From an uncultured Lachnospiraceae bacterium (GTDB lineage: Bacteria > Bacillota > Clostridia > Lachnospirales > Lachnospiraceae), in NCBI GenBank assembly GCA_944380605.1, contig CALWIA010000027.1, forward strand, positions 186,001 through 250,000: a DNA stretch of 64,000 nucleotides. The letters run 5' to 3'. This document shows positions 49,714-58,419 of this stretch, in pieces (positions within the stretch are counted from its first letter, which is position 1; each line of letters starts with the position of its first letter). A model generated the notes under the pieces. That model saw nothing but the letters and a program-made list of their open reading frames with translations, had not been told where the DNA came from and made no database searches. Position numbers and translations under genes: made by a program.

Positions 49714-51543
49714 TCAGAACAGGAGCCGGCAGACGAAATGGACGGCCGTGCAGAGCAGAAAGCCCAGCAAGGTGGGAAGCGCTATGGCGGCGGCGGTCCA
49801 CCTCAGGCTGCCGGTTTCTTTTTTAATGGTCAGGCAGGTGGTGGCGCAGGGCCAGTGGAACAGGCAGAACAGCATCATGGACAGCGCGGTCTGCCAGGTC
49901 CAGCCGTGGGCGGTCAGCAGCTGGTAAAGGGAAGACAGGTCCGACATTTCCACCAGGGTTCCGGTCTGAAGATAGGCCATGAGGATGATGGGAAGCACGA
50001 TTTCATTGGCGGGAAATCCCAGCAGAAAAGCCGCCAAAATGACGCCGTCCAGCCCCATGAGCCGGCCCAGGGGATCCAGGGCGCCGGTGAGCCAGGCCAA
50101 CAGGCTCTGGCCGCCCAGGTGCAGATTGGCGGCCGTCCAGATGAGAACACCGGCGGGGATGGCGGAAGCCGCGGCCCGGCCCAGCACAAAGACTGTGCGG
50201 TCCAGCAGGGACCGGATTAGCACCTTGCCCACCTGGGGCCGGCGGTAGCAGGGCAGTTCCAGCGTAAAAGAAGAAGGCAGCCCCTTTAACAGCGTGCGGG
50301 ACAGAAGCCAGGAACTGCACAGCGTGGCCGCGACGCCCAGCAGCAGGAAAGCCGTCAGAAACAGAGCCGCCAGAAAGGAGCGGAAGCCTCCGGAAACGCC
50401 GGACAGGAAAAACAGGGAAATCATGGCAGTCAGCACCGGGAAGCGGCCGTTGCAGGGCACCAGGGCGTTGGTGAGAATGGCCACCAGGCGCTCTCTGGGA
50501 GAATCGATGATCCGGCATCCGGTGACGCCGGCGGCGTTGCAGCCCAGCCCCATGGCCATGGTCAGGCACTGTTTGCCGCAGGCCCGGCAGCGCATGAAGC
50601 ACCGGTCCATGTTGAAGGCGGCCCGGGGCAGGTAGCCGGAATCTTCCAGCAGCGTAAACAGCGGGAAGAAAATCGCCATGGGAGGGAGCATCACGGCCAC
50701 CACCCAGGCCAATACCCGGTAGACGCCGTAAACCAGCAGCTGCACCAGCACCGGCGGCGCTCCCAGCAGGGCAAGCCCCTGTGCCAGGCCGTCTTCCAGG
50801 GAAAACAGCAGATCCCAGAGAAACTGGGCCGGAATATTGGCGCCGGCCATGGTCAGCCAGAACACGCCCAGAAGCAGGGCAACCATCAGCAGGCTGCCGG
50901 TAAACGGGCCTGTGACGATCCGGTCCAGCCGCTCTTCCAGCCGGCGGAAGTGCTCCGTCTCCATATGAACCGTTTCTTCGGCCAGCCGATGGGGGGAGAA
51001 GTCCAGGCACTGATAGCTGCCGACGGTGCCGGCGGACTCGCTTATGGCCTGTTTCACTCCTTCCAGCGTGCGCCGGCTGCGGGCGCTGCAGGCCACCACC
51101 GGAATCTGCAGGACGTCCTGCAGCAGCTCCAGATCCACGCGGATGCCCCGGCGGCAGGCTTCGTCCCACAGGTTGACGCACAGGATCAGCGGGACGCCGG
51201 TATCCCGGACCCATTCCAGCTCCAGCACCTGTTTCAGCAGGTGCAGGCCCCGTTCCAGACAGCAGGCGTCGCAGACTACCAGGATCATGTCCGCCAGGCC
51301 GGAGCGGAGAAACTGGCTGGCCACCTCTTCTTCTTCCGAACGGGCGTCCAGGGAATAGATGCCGGGCAGATCGGCCAGCAGGTAGTCCCGGCCGCCGCAG
51401 GAGAAGCGGCCCCGGGCCAGGGCTACGGTCTTGCCGGGCCAGTTGCCGGTGTGCTGGCGCAGGCCGGTGAGGGCGTTGAACAGAGTGCTTTTTCCTACGT
51501 TGGGATTGCCCATCAGGGCAATGACGGCGGTTTTGGATTCCAT
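49714..51543 (-). CDS. feoB: Ferrous iron transporter B
   Basis: 609 residues, on the short side for FeoB (E. coli 773). The N-terminal G domain has GNPNVGKS (12-19), the switch region HTGNWPGKTV, DLPGIYSL and NLWD for G4. The membrane part holds two Gate-like repeats with MGLGCNAAGVTGCRIIDSPRERLVAILTNALVPCNGR and GFPANEIVLPIILMAY. Iron enters as Fe2+ in low-oxygen habitats, as expected for a gut anaerobe. It follows feoA by 28 nt on the same strand. The reduced size mostly reflects shorter spacer and C-terminal regions; core motifs are intact. Confidence 0.96.
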   Translation of the reverse strand: MESKTAVIALMGNPNVGKSTLFNALTGLRQHTGNWPGKTVALARGRFSCGGRDYLLADLPGIYSLDARSEEEEVASQFLRSGLADMILVVCDACCLERGLHLLKQVLELEWVRDTGVPLILCVNLWDEACRRGIRVDLELLQDVLQIPVVACSARSRRTLEGVKQAISESAGTVGSYQCLDFSPHRLAEETVHMETEHFRRLEERLDRIVTGPFTGSLLMVALLLGVFWLTMAGANIPAQFLWDLLFSLEDGLAQGLALLGAPPVLVQLLVYGVYRVLAWVVAVMLPPMAIFFPLFTLLEDSGYLPRAAFNMDRCFMRCRACGKQCLTMAMGLGCNAAGVTGCRIIDSPRERLVAILTNALVPCNGRFPVLTAMISLFFLSGVSGGFRSFLAALFLTAFLLLGVAATLCSSWLLSRTLLKGLPSSFTLELPCYRRPQVGKVLIRSLLDRTVFVLGRAAASAIPAGVLIWTAANLHLGGQSLLAWLTGALDPLGRLMGLDGVILAAFLLGFPANEIVLPIILMAYLQTGTLVEMSDLSSLYQLLTAHGWTWQTALSMMLFCLFHWPCATTCLTIKKETGSLRWTAAAIALPTLLGFLLCTAVHFVCRLLF

Positions 51544-51571
51544 AGAGTGCCTCCCGCAGGTAAAAGGGGCG

Positions 51572-51850
51572 TCAGGATACTATATGACGCGCGGGCGGCG
51601 GCGTGCCTGCCCCATCGGTACGGACGAAAATAACGGCGGCGTCCGATTCCCGCAGGGCGATGACGGCGGAGCGGGCCAGGTAGGCGCTCATGCCGCCCCG
51701 GGGCTTTTTTAAGACGCACCGGACGGTCTCGCCGGGAGAAAAACCCAGCTGGTCCAGTCTGCGGGCCATGTCCGGCTCTCCGGCCAGCCACACTACTTGG
51801 GCGGACTGCCCGGGGGAAATATATGTCAACGGAAGAACCATAGGATTCAC
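51572..51850 (-). CDS. feoA: FeoA-domain protein
   Basis: 92 residues with an SH3-like FeoA fold: VLPLTYISPGQSAQVVWLAGEPDMARRLDQLGFSPGETVRCV, then a basic GGMSAYLARSAVIALRESDAAVIFV. The LxxLGF..G motif is the family mark. FeoA proteins bind FeoB and support Fe2+ uptake. The start is either GTG 51850 or ATG 51841; neither has a strong ribosome site. It is followed by feoB in the usual feoAB order, and divergent from sfsA across 53 bp, a gap in which I could not identify a clear Fur or DtxR-type box. Confidence 0.9.
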   Translation of the reverse strand: MNPMVLPLTYISPGQSAQVVWLAGEPDMARRLDQLGFSPGETVRCVLKKPRGGMSAYLARSAVIALRESDAAVIFVRTDGAGTPPPARHIVS

Positions 51851-51903
51851 CAGACGGATCCATTATGACCAGTGTATGAAGCAGGAAAGGCGGAAGTGAC
51901 AGT

Positions 51904-52674
51904 ATGACATATGAGAACATTGTAGAAGGGCGGTTTCTGTCCAGGCCCAACCGGTTTACGGCGCTTGCGCAGCTGAACGGACAGACGGAGACCGTCCACG
52001 TAAAAAACACAGGGCGGTGCCGGGAACTGCTGATCCCCGGCGCCAGAATCCTGCTGCAGCACCATCCCGACGCGCAGACGCGGGGCAGAAAGACCTGCTA
52101 CTCTCTGACGGCGGTATATAAGGGGGACCGGCTGGTGAACATCGATTCCCAGGCGCCCAACGAAGAGGCGGCCCGCTGGCTGAGAGAGGGCGGACTGGAA
52201 GCCGGTACCGGCATCCGCCCGGAAGCGGTGCGGCGGGAGGCGGTATTCGGCCATTCCCGGTTTGACCTGGCGTTTACCGCCGGCGGCCGGCCCGCGTTTA
52301 TGGAGGTCAAGGGCGTGACGCTGGAACGGGACGGCGTCGCGCTGTTTCCCGACGCGCCCACCGGGCGGGGCGTAAAGCACCTGGAGGAGCTGGCGGCAGC
52401 GGCCGGGCAGGGGTATCTGGCCTTTCTGCTGTTTGTGATTCAGATGAAAGGCGTCCGCCGGTTCTGCCCCAACGCGGAGACCGACCCGGCTTTTGCCGGC
52501 GCGCTGGCGGAGGCGGCTGGACGGGGCGTGCGGATCCTGGCCTACGACTGCCTGGTGAGGGAAAACGGATTTGTTCTGGACCAGCCGGTCCCCGCGGAGG
52601 TTGCGCCGGGCCGGGAAATGTGCTACAATGCCGCTATATTTAAAGAACGTACACCACAAGAATGCGAGGGATAG
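51904..52674 (+). CDS. sfsA: SfsA-family nuclease / sugar fermentation stimulation protein
   Basis: 256 residues, slightly longer than the usual ~235. It begins with the nucleic-acid-binding OB-like region FLSRPNRFTALAQLNGQTETVHVKNTGRCRELLIPGARILL, then SQAPNEEAARWL and the nuclease core SRFDLAFTAGGRPAFMEVKGVTLERDGVALFPDAPTGRGVKHLEEL, with D...ExK typical of PD-(D/E)XK enzymes. The historic name reflects a maltose-metabolism phenotype in E. coli; nuclease activity is the better supported family property. Its stop is 3 nt before the thrC start, so the pair is co-transcribed. Confidence 0.93.
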   Translation: MTYENIVEGRFLSRPNRFTALAQLNGQTETVHVKNTGRCRELLIPGARILLQHHPDAQTRGRKTCYSLTAVYKGDRLVNIDSQAPNEEAARWLREGGLEAGTGIRPEAVRREAVFGHSRFDLAFTAGGRPAFMEVKGVTLERDGVALFPDAPTGRGVKHLEELAAAAGQGYLAFLLFVIQMKGVRRFCPNAETDPAFAGALAEAAGRGVRILAYDCLVRENGFVLDQPVPAEVAPGREMCYNAAIFKERTPQECEG

Positions 52675-52677
52675 AAG

Positions 52678-54165
52678 ATGAATATAACCTATCAGAGCAC
52701 CCGGGGCGGCGAAACGGGAGTGACAGCTTCCCAGGCAGTTTTAAAGGGGCTGGCCTGCGACGGCGGCCTGTTTATGCCGGACCGGATTCCGAAACTGGAT
52801 GTGACGCCGGAGGAACTGGCGGGGCAGACCTATCAGGAGACGGCGTATCAGGTGATGAAGCTGTTTCTGACGGATTATACCGAAGAAGAACTGAGAACCT
52901 GCATCGCCAGGGCCTATGACGAAAAATTCGACACGGAAGCCATTGCCCCGCTGACCAAAGCGGATGGCTGTTATTTCCTGGAACTGTTTCACGGCAGCAC
53001 CATTGCCTTTAAAGACATGGCGCTGTCTATTCTCCCCCATCTGATGACAACCGCCGCCAGAAAAAACCATGTGGACCGGGAAATCGTGATTCTCACCGCC
53101 ACGTCGGGAGACACGGGAAAAGCGGCCATGGCCGGATTTGCCGATGTGCCCGGCACCCGAATTGTGGTGTTTTACCCCCAAAACGGCGTCAGCCGGATCC
53201 AGGAACTGCAGATGGTGACCCAGAAGGGAGCCAACACCCATGTGGCGGCCATTCACGGCAATTTTGACGACGCCCAGACCGGCGTGAAAAATATTTTCGC
53301 GGACAAGGAACTGGAAAAGACGCTGGCGGACCGGGGTTTTCTGCTGTCCTCCGCCAATTCCATCAACATCGGCAGACTGGTGCCCCAGATCGTGTACTAT
53401 GTATACGCCTACTGCCAGCTGCTGCATAACGGAGAGATCCAAAAGGGAGAGACCATAAACGTAACGGTGCCCACCGGAAACTTCGGCAACATTCTGGCGG
53501 CGTATCTGGCAAAGCAGATGGGGCTTCCCATTGGGAAACTGATCTGCGCTTCCAATGAAAACAAAGTGCTGTACGACTTTTTCGCTACCGGCGTATACGA
53601 CAGGAGAAGAGAATTCATCCTGACCACTTCTCCATCCATGGACATTTTGATTTCCAGCAACCTGGAACGGCTGATTTACGCCAGCTGCGGCTGTGACGCC
53701 GAAACGACGGCCCGGCTGATGGGACAGCTGAAGGAAGAGGGACGGTATGAGATTTCTCAGAAGATGAGAGACTTTATGGCGGACTTCTGCGGCGGCTTCG
53801 CCGACCAGAAACAGGACGCGGCGGCGATCCGGAAGCTGTACGAAGACACCGGCTATGTGATCGACACCCATACCGGCGTGGCCCTGGCGGCGGCGCAGGC
53901 CTACCGGCAGGAGACCGGCGACGGCGCGCCCATGGTGATCGCGGCCACTGCCAGCCCCTACAAATTTGCCGGCAGCGTGCTGGAGGCCATCGAGGGAACG
54001 GCTCCCGAGGGAGACGCGTTCGCGGCGGCGGACCGGCTGAGCCGGATTTCCGGGACGCCGGTGCCGGAAGCGGTGGAAGAAGTGCGCCGCAGCCCCATCC
54101 GCCATACCCGGGAATGCGCGGTATCGGAGATGGAAGACGTGGTAAAGGAAATCCTGAATCTCTGA
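52678..54165 (+). CDS. thrC: Threonine synthase
   Basis: 495 residues, PLP-dependent, converting O-phosphohomoserine to threonine. N-terminal YQSTRGGETGVTASQAVLKGLACDGGLFMP is the usual opening of the long threonine synthase class. The PLP lysine is Lys112 in HGSTIAFKDMAL. A phosphate/PLP cradle reads ATSGDTGKAA, and NSINIGRLVPQIVYY and PTGNFGNILA are conserved. Length matches the E. coli/yeast-like group rather than the shorter plant-like one. It is downstream of sfsA in a two-gene unit. A weak AT-rich region follows, then the fba promoter. Confidence 0.96.
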   Translation: MNITYQSTRGGETGVTASQAVLKGLACDGGLFMPDRIPKLDVTPEELAGQTYQETAYQVMKLFLTDYTEEELRTCIARAYDEKFDTEAIAPLTKADGCYFLELFHGSTIAFKDMALSILPHLMTTAARKNHVDREIVILTATSGDTGKAAMAGFADVPGTRIVVFYPQNGVSRIQELQMVTQKGANTHVAAIHGNFDDAQTGVKNIFADKELEKTLADRGFLLSSANSINIGRLVPQIVYYVYAYCQLLHNGEIQKGETINVTVPTGNFGNILAAYLAKQMGLPIGKLICASNENKVLYDFFATGVYDRRREFILTTSPSMDILISSNLERLIYASCGCDAETTARLMGQLKEEGRYEISQKMRDFMADFCGGFADQKQDAAAIRKLYEDTGYVIDTHTGVALAAAQAYRQETGDGAPMVIAATASPYKFAGSVLEAIEGTAPEGDAFAAADRLSRISGTPVPEAVEEVRRSPIRHTRECAVSEMEDVVKEILNL

Positions 54166-54181
54166 GAAATCAGGTTTTTGC

Positions 54182-54210
54182 TTTTCAAAACCCCGGTTAT
54201 GGTGTATACT
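54182..54210 (+). promoter_or_regulatory. fba promoter
   Basis: TTTTCA (54182-54187), 17 bp spacer, TATACT (54205-54210), about 60 bp upstream of the start codon. Confidence 0.6.
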
Positions 54211-54270
54211 GATGATAAAGCAGGTTCCGGAAAGTTCTGAGGGATCATTATAAAGATGGAGGTTATTACT

Positions 54271-55140
54271 ATGTTGGTACCAGCAAAAGACATGCTTGTA
54301 AAAGCAAGAGAAGGCAAATATGCCGTAGGTCATTTCAACATCAACAATCTGGAGTGGTGCAAGGCGTTTCTGGAGACGGCGGAAGAGCTGAACGCTCCCA
54401 TCATTCTGGGCGTTTCCATGGGCGCCGGCAAGTATATGGGCGGTTTCCATACGGTTGTGGGCATGGTAAAGGGCATGATGACAGATTTAAAGACCACGGT
54501 TCCGGTGGCGCTTCATCTGGACCATGGTACATACGATGGCTGCCTGCAGTGCATCGAGGCCGGATTCTCCTCCGTTATGTTTGACGGTTCCCACTATTCC
54601 ATCGAGGAAAACCTGGAAAAGACCAGAGAACTGGTGAAAATCTGCCATGAAAAGGGCATTTCCCTGGAAGCGGAAGTAGGCTCCATCGGCGGCGAGGAAG
54701 ACGGCGTTATCGGCATGGGCGAGTGCGCGGATCCCAATGAGTGCAAGGCCATCGCGGATCTGGGCATCGATTTCCTGGCGGCAGGCATCGGCAACATCCA
54801 CGGCAAGTATCCGGCCAACTGGCCCGGCCTCAGCTTTGAGACCCTGGCGGCCGTAAAAGAAAAAGTCGGCGAGATGCCTCTGGTGCTTCACGGCGGCACC
54901 GGCATTCCGGCAGACCAGATCAAGAAGGCCATCAGCCTTGGCATCGCCAAGATCAATGTCAATACCGAGTGCCAGCTGGCGTTCGCAGGCGCTACCCGCA
55001 AATACATCGAAGCCGGCAAGGATCTGGAAGGCAAGGGATACGATCCCCGCAAGTTCCTGGCTCCCGGCGCGGCTGCCATCAAGGATACCGTCAAAGAGAA
55101 GATGGAACTGTTTGGCTGCATCGGCAAGGCCAACGCGTAA
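54271..55140 (+). CDS. fba: Class II fructose-bisphosphate aldolase
   Basis: 289 residues. A zinc enzyme of glycolysis and gluconeogenesis. Motifs: AVGHFNINNLEWCKAFLETAEE, the catalytic Asp84 and zinc ligand His85 in HLDHGTYDGC, VMFDGSHYSIEENL, and the phosphate-binding VLHGGTGIPADQIKKAISLGIAKINVNTE. ATG 54271 is preferred because GGAGGTT sits 7 nt upstream, even though another in-frame ATG is found 15 nt earlier within the leader. It is a separate transcript with its own promoter; the hairpin at 55205-55231 is the first candidate terminator after it. Confidence 0.96.
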   Translation: MLVPAKDMLVKAREGKYAVGHFNINNLEWCKAFLETAEELNAPIILGVSMGAGKYMGGFHTVVGMVKGMMTDLKTTVPVALHLDHGTYDGCLQCIEAGFSSVMFDGSHYSIEENLEKTRELVKICHEKGISLEAEVGSIGGEEDGVIGMGECADPNECKAIADLGIDFLAAGIGNIHGKYPANWPGLSFETLAAVKEKVGEMPLVLHGGTGIPADQIKKAISLGIAKINVNTECQLAFAGATRKYIEAGKDLEGKGYDPRKFLAPGAAAIKDTVKEKMELFGCIGKANA

Positions 55141-55155
55141 AACTTCAAAAAGTGC

Positions 55156-55240
55156 TTGATTTTTTACGGCAGATCGTTTATTTTAGTAAAGGTACAAGAA
55201 CAAGGGCGTTCCTCCGGGGAGGGGGAACGCCACTTCTTTT
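55156..55240 (+). promoter_or_regulatory. glnA leader: possible promoter and terminator-like hairpin
   Basis: TTGATT (55156-55161), 17 bp, TATTTT (55179-55184) could be a sigma-A promoter. Downstream, GGCGTTCC (55205-55212) pairs with GGAACGCC (55224-55231), followed by the T-rich CTTCTTTT. It is either the fba terminator or an attenuator within the glnA leader; the order promoter-hairpin-gene fits the second if the promoter is real. Confidence 0.5.
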
Positions 55241-55287
55241 GGTGTGCAGGCAAACCGGCGCGGACCGAAGACGAGAGGAAAAAAACC

Positions 55288-57405
55288 ATGAATGAAGTGA
55301 TGAATGTGGCCGAGATTTTCGGCAAAAACGTATTCAATGAAACCGTTATGAAAGAACGGCTTCCCAAGGGTGTGTTTAAGAAGCTGAAAAAGACCATGGA
55401 GGATGGCGCGGAACTGGATCCGTCCATCGCCGACGTTGTAGCCCATGCCATGAAGGACTGGGCCATTGAACGGGGGGCCACCCATTATACCCACTGGTTC
55501 CAGCCGCTGACCGGCGTAACGGCGGAAAAGCACGATTCTTTTATTTCCGTGCCGGACGCGGAAGGCAGGGTCATTATGGAATTTTCCGGCAAGGAACTGA
55601 TCAAAGGCGAGCCGGACGCTTCTTCTTTCCCTTCCGGCGGTCTTCGGGCGACCTTTGAAGCCAGAGGCTATACGGCCTGGGACTGCACGTCTCCGGCATT
55701 TCTGCGGGAAGACGCCCTGGGCGTGACCCTGTGTATTCCGACAGCCTTCTGCTCCTACACCGGCGAGGCGCTGGACCAGAAGACGCCGCTGCTGCGTTCC
55801 ATGCAGGCCATCGACGTGCAGGCGCTGCGGATTCTGCGCCTGTTCGGCAACACCCGGGCCAAGCGGGTGGTTCCGTCCGTAGGACCGGAACAGGAGTATT
55901 TCCTGGTGGACCGGGAAAAATATATGCAGAGAAAAGACCTGATCTACGCGGGCCGCACCCTGTTCGGCGCCATGCCGCCCAAGGGCCAGGAACTGGACGA
56001 TCACTATTTCGGAGCCATCCGGGAGCGGGTGGGCTCTTATATGAAAGAAGTCAATCAGGAACTTTGGAAGCTGGGAGTGACCGCCAAGACCCAGCACAAC
56101 GAGGCGGCTCCCGCTCAGCATGAGCTGGCCCCGATTTACGACGAGGCCAACCTGGCGGCGGACCATAACCAGATTATTATGGAGACGCTGAAAAAGGTAG
56201 CCGGCCGCCACGGCATGACCTGCCTGCTCCATGAAAAGCCCTTCGCCGGCGTCAACGGCTCCGGCAAGCACAACAACTGGTCCCTGATTTCCGACGACGG
56301 CATCAACCTGCTGAACCCCGGCGAAACGCCCCATGAAAACATCCAGTTTCTGCTGGTGCTGGCCTGCATTCTGAAGGCGGTGGACAAGCACGCGGATCTG
56401 CTGCGGGAGTCCGCCTCCGACGTGGGCAACGACCAGCGGCTGGGCGCCAACGAGGCGCCGCCGGCCATTATTTCCATTTTCGTGGGAGAGCAGCTGGAAG
56501 ACGTGATCAATCAGCTGTGCAGCACCGGCGAAGCCACCCATTCCATCAAGGGCGGCAAGCTGATGACCGGCGTGACCACGCTGCCGGATCTGGACAAAGA
56601 CGCCACGGACCGCAACCGGACTTCGCCCTTTGCCTTTACCGGCAACAAATTTGAATTCCGCATGGTGGGTTCTTCGGATTCCATCGCGCCGTCTACGGTG
56701 GTGCTCAATACCATTGTGGCGGAAGCTTTCAAAGAAGCGGCGGATGAACTGGAAAAAGCAGAAGATTTTGATACAGCGGTGCACGACATGATCAAGCAGA
56801 TGCTGTCGGAGCACAAGCGGATCATTTTCAACGGAAACGGATATTCCAAGGCCTGGGAAGAAGAGGCCGAGAAGAGGGGACTGCCCAATATCCGCACCAT
56901 GGTAGACGCCATTCCGGCGCTGACCACGGAGAAGGCGGTGAAGCTGTACGAGGAATTCGGCGTGTTTACCCGGTCCGAGCTGCAGTCCCGCGCCGAAGTA
57001 GAATACGAGGCCTATGTAAAGGCCATCAATATTGAAGCCAGGACCATGATAGACATGGCCGGCAAGCAGATCATCCCGGCGGTAATCAAGTACACGTCCG
57101 AACTGGCGGAATCCCTGAAGGATGTGCGCCAGGCCTGCCCGGAGGCGGATGTCAGCGCCCAGACGGAGCTTCTCATGGAAACGTCCCGGCTGCTGGCCCA
57201 GATGCGCAGAGCGCTGACGGAACTGATCCGGGTGACGGAAGCATGCGCCGGAGTCGCCGGAGCCGGGGCCTGCGCCCGCGCTTACCGCGACCAGGTGGTT
57301 CCCGCCATGGCGGCGCTGCGCGCCCCGGCAGACCAGCTGGAGATGCTGGTGGACAAGGACCTGTGGCCCTTCCCCAGCTACGGCGATCTGATTTTTGAAG
57401 TATAA
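55288..57405 (+). CDS. glnN: Glutamine synthetase type III (GlnN-like)
   Basis: 705 residues, the length of the type III enzyme (about 700) and not of the ~450-residue type I. Makes glutamine from glutamate, ammonia and ATP. Visible marks: [113 protein letters not shown] (ATP/ammonium site) and [21 protein letters not shown]. The C-terminal ~150 residues are helical and specific to this class. ATG 55288 has GAGAGGA 8 nt upstream; the earlier in-frame ATG 55156 would run through the hairpin leader and is rejected. It abuts the convergent CmpB-family gene by 3 bp. Confidence 0.96.
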   Translation: MNEVMNVAEIFGKNVFNETVMKERLPKGVFKKLKKTMEDGAELDPSIADVVAHAMKDWAIERGATHYTHWFQPLTGVTAEKHDSFISVPDAEGRVIMEFSGKELIKGEPDASSFPSGGLRATFEARGYTAWDCTSPAFLREDALGVTLCIPTAFCSYTGEALDQKTPLLRSMQAIDVQALRILRLFGNTRAKRVVPSVGPEQEYFLVDREKYMQRKDLIYAGRTLFGAMPPKGQELDDHYFGAIRERVGSYMKEVNQELWKLGVTAKTQHNEAAPAQHELAPIYDEANLAADHNQIIMETLKKVAGRHGMTCLLHEKPFAGVNGSGKHNNWSLISDDGINLLNPGETPHENIQFLLVLACILKAVDKHADLLRESASDVGNDQRLGANEAPPAIISIFVGEQLEDVINQLCSTGEATHSIKGGKLMTGVTTLPDLDKDATDRNRTSPFAFTGNKFEFRMVGSSDSIAPSTVVLNTIVAEAFKEAADELEKAEDFDTAVHDMIKQMLSEHKRIIFNGNGYSKAWEEEAEKRGLPNIRTMVDAIPALTTEKAVKLYEEFGVFTRSELQSRAEVEYEAYVKAINIEARTMIDMAGKQIIPAVIKYTSELAESLKDVRQACPEADVSAQTELLMETSRLLAQMRRALTELIRVTEACAGVAGAGACARAYRDQVVPAMAALRAPADQLEMLVDKDLWPFPSYGDLIFEV

Positions 57406-57408
57406 GGG

Positions 57409-58308
57409 TCAGCGGTCCAGGCTGCTGCGCAGCTCCTTTAACGCCTCCGCGAACCGGCGGGAAGTGGCGGTGGGGTTGCCTTTCAGCAGCTGCCGCCGGT
57501 AGAAGGACATATGGCTGTAAAGCTGCAGCCGTTTTTCCCGAAGAGCGCCGAGGCGGGAGGACAGAAGGGCTTCCCGCTGCTGCCAGTCGGCGGCCTTCGC
57601 TGCCATATCCGCGGCTTTCTGCGCCGCGTTTTCCTGAAGCTGTTCAGCCCGGGCTGCCACACCGGCGGCCCGCTGGGCAGCATTTTCTTTGAATTCGCTT
57701 ACTTTCTGAGACGTTTCCGCCTTTAAAAGCGCCAGTTGCAGCTGCAGTTCCTCGGCTTCCGCCTTCATGCGGGTCATGGCCTCCAGCGCGCGGCCCAGAT
57801 CCAGCGCCTCTCTGGTGGACTGCACCGCGTCCAGCATGAACAGGACGGTGAGAACCGCCAGCACCGGAAATTCGATCCAGGGAGACAGGCCCAGGACGAA
57901 GTCCGAGATGGGCCGGTGCACCCATTCCGTCAGCAGAATGGTCAGAAGTCCCCAGGTCAGGGAGGATCCCAGGCTGACGTAGCCGTTGATCTGGAAGCGC
58001 AGATGGCTGTAATCCCAGTATTTCATCTTGAAAAGCCGCTCCATGACGTATCCGGTGACATATTCCAGAATGCTGGCGGCTATGGTGCCGGCCAGGTAGA
58101 CGGCCGCTATGCTGTCCCGGAGAGGAAGGGACACCCAGAGCATCATCACGGCGCCGGTGCCGTAAAGGGGGAGCATCGGAAGCCGCAGAAAGCCCCGGTT
58201 GACCAGTCGGCGGCTTTTGATGGAGACATAGCAGGATTCGAAGATCCATCCGAAGAAGCTGTATATATAAAAGAAACTCAGCCATTGGTGAAATGCGTAG
58301 GTGTACAT
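57409..58308 (-). CDS. CmpB-family membrane protein with a long C-terminal coiled coil
   Basis: 299 residues. The N-terminal ~170 residues contain about five hydrophobic segments and the PF06541-type marks: FFYIYSFFGWIFESCYVSIKSRRLVNRGFLRLPMLPLYGTGAVMM, TIAASILEYVTGYVMERLFKMKYWDYS and FQINGYVSLGSSLTWG. The C-terminal ~120 residues are a charged, Ala/Glu/Lys/Gln-rich helix (EAEELQLQLALLKAETSQKVSEF...) that includes two similar 22-residue steps around ENAAQ.AA. This tail is missing from the 150-residue relative at 29775. ATG 58308 follows GGAGG at 9 nt; codons upstream are not needed. The promoter has perfect hexamers. Function unknown. Confidence 0.82.
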   Translation of the reverse strand: MYTYAFHQWLSFFYIYSFFGWIFESCYVSIKSRRLVNRGFLRLPMLPLYGTGAVMMLWVSLPLRDSIAAVYLAGTIAASILEYVTGYVMERLFKMKYWDYSHLRFQINGYVSLGSSLTWGLLTILLTEWVHRPISDFVLGLSPWIEFPVLAVLTVLFMLDAVQSTREALDLGRALEAMTRMKAEAEELQLQLALLKAETSQKVSEFKENAAQRAAGVAARAEQLQENAAQKAADMAAKAADWQQREALLSSRLGALREKRLQLYSHMSFYRRQLLKGNPTATSRRFAEALKELRSSLDR

Positions 58309-58370
58309 GGTGAAAAACCTCCGGAGATTGTACGGAATGCGGATAGACATTCCGCCTGTCAGGTATTAGA

Positions 58371-58399
58371 ATTATATTTTGAAAAAATTTTTCTGTCAA
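58371..58399 (-). promoter_or_regulatory. Consensus promoter of the CmpB-family gene
   Basis: Minus strand TTGACA (58394-58399), 17 bp spacer, TATAAT (58371-58376). A CGGAATG/CATTCCG inverted repeat (about 58333-58354) lies in the leader just downstream. Confidence 0.87.
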
Positions 58400-58419
58400 G
58401 CGACACGGAGGTACGAACG

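Noticed and set aside
55156-55287. Longer N-terminus of glutamine synthetase from ATG 55156
   Set aside because: The added 44 residues cover the leader hairpin and have no family similarity; ATG 55288 has a proper ribosome site.
57736-58419. Upstream extension of the MFS transporter frame
   Set aside because: It runs antisense through the CmpB-family gene; a good ribosome site and membrane start are at 58420.
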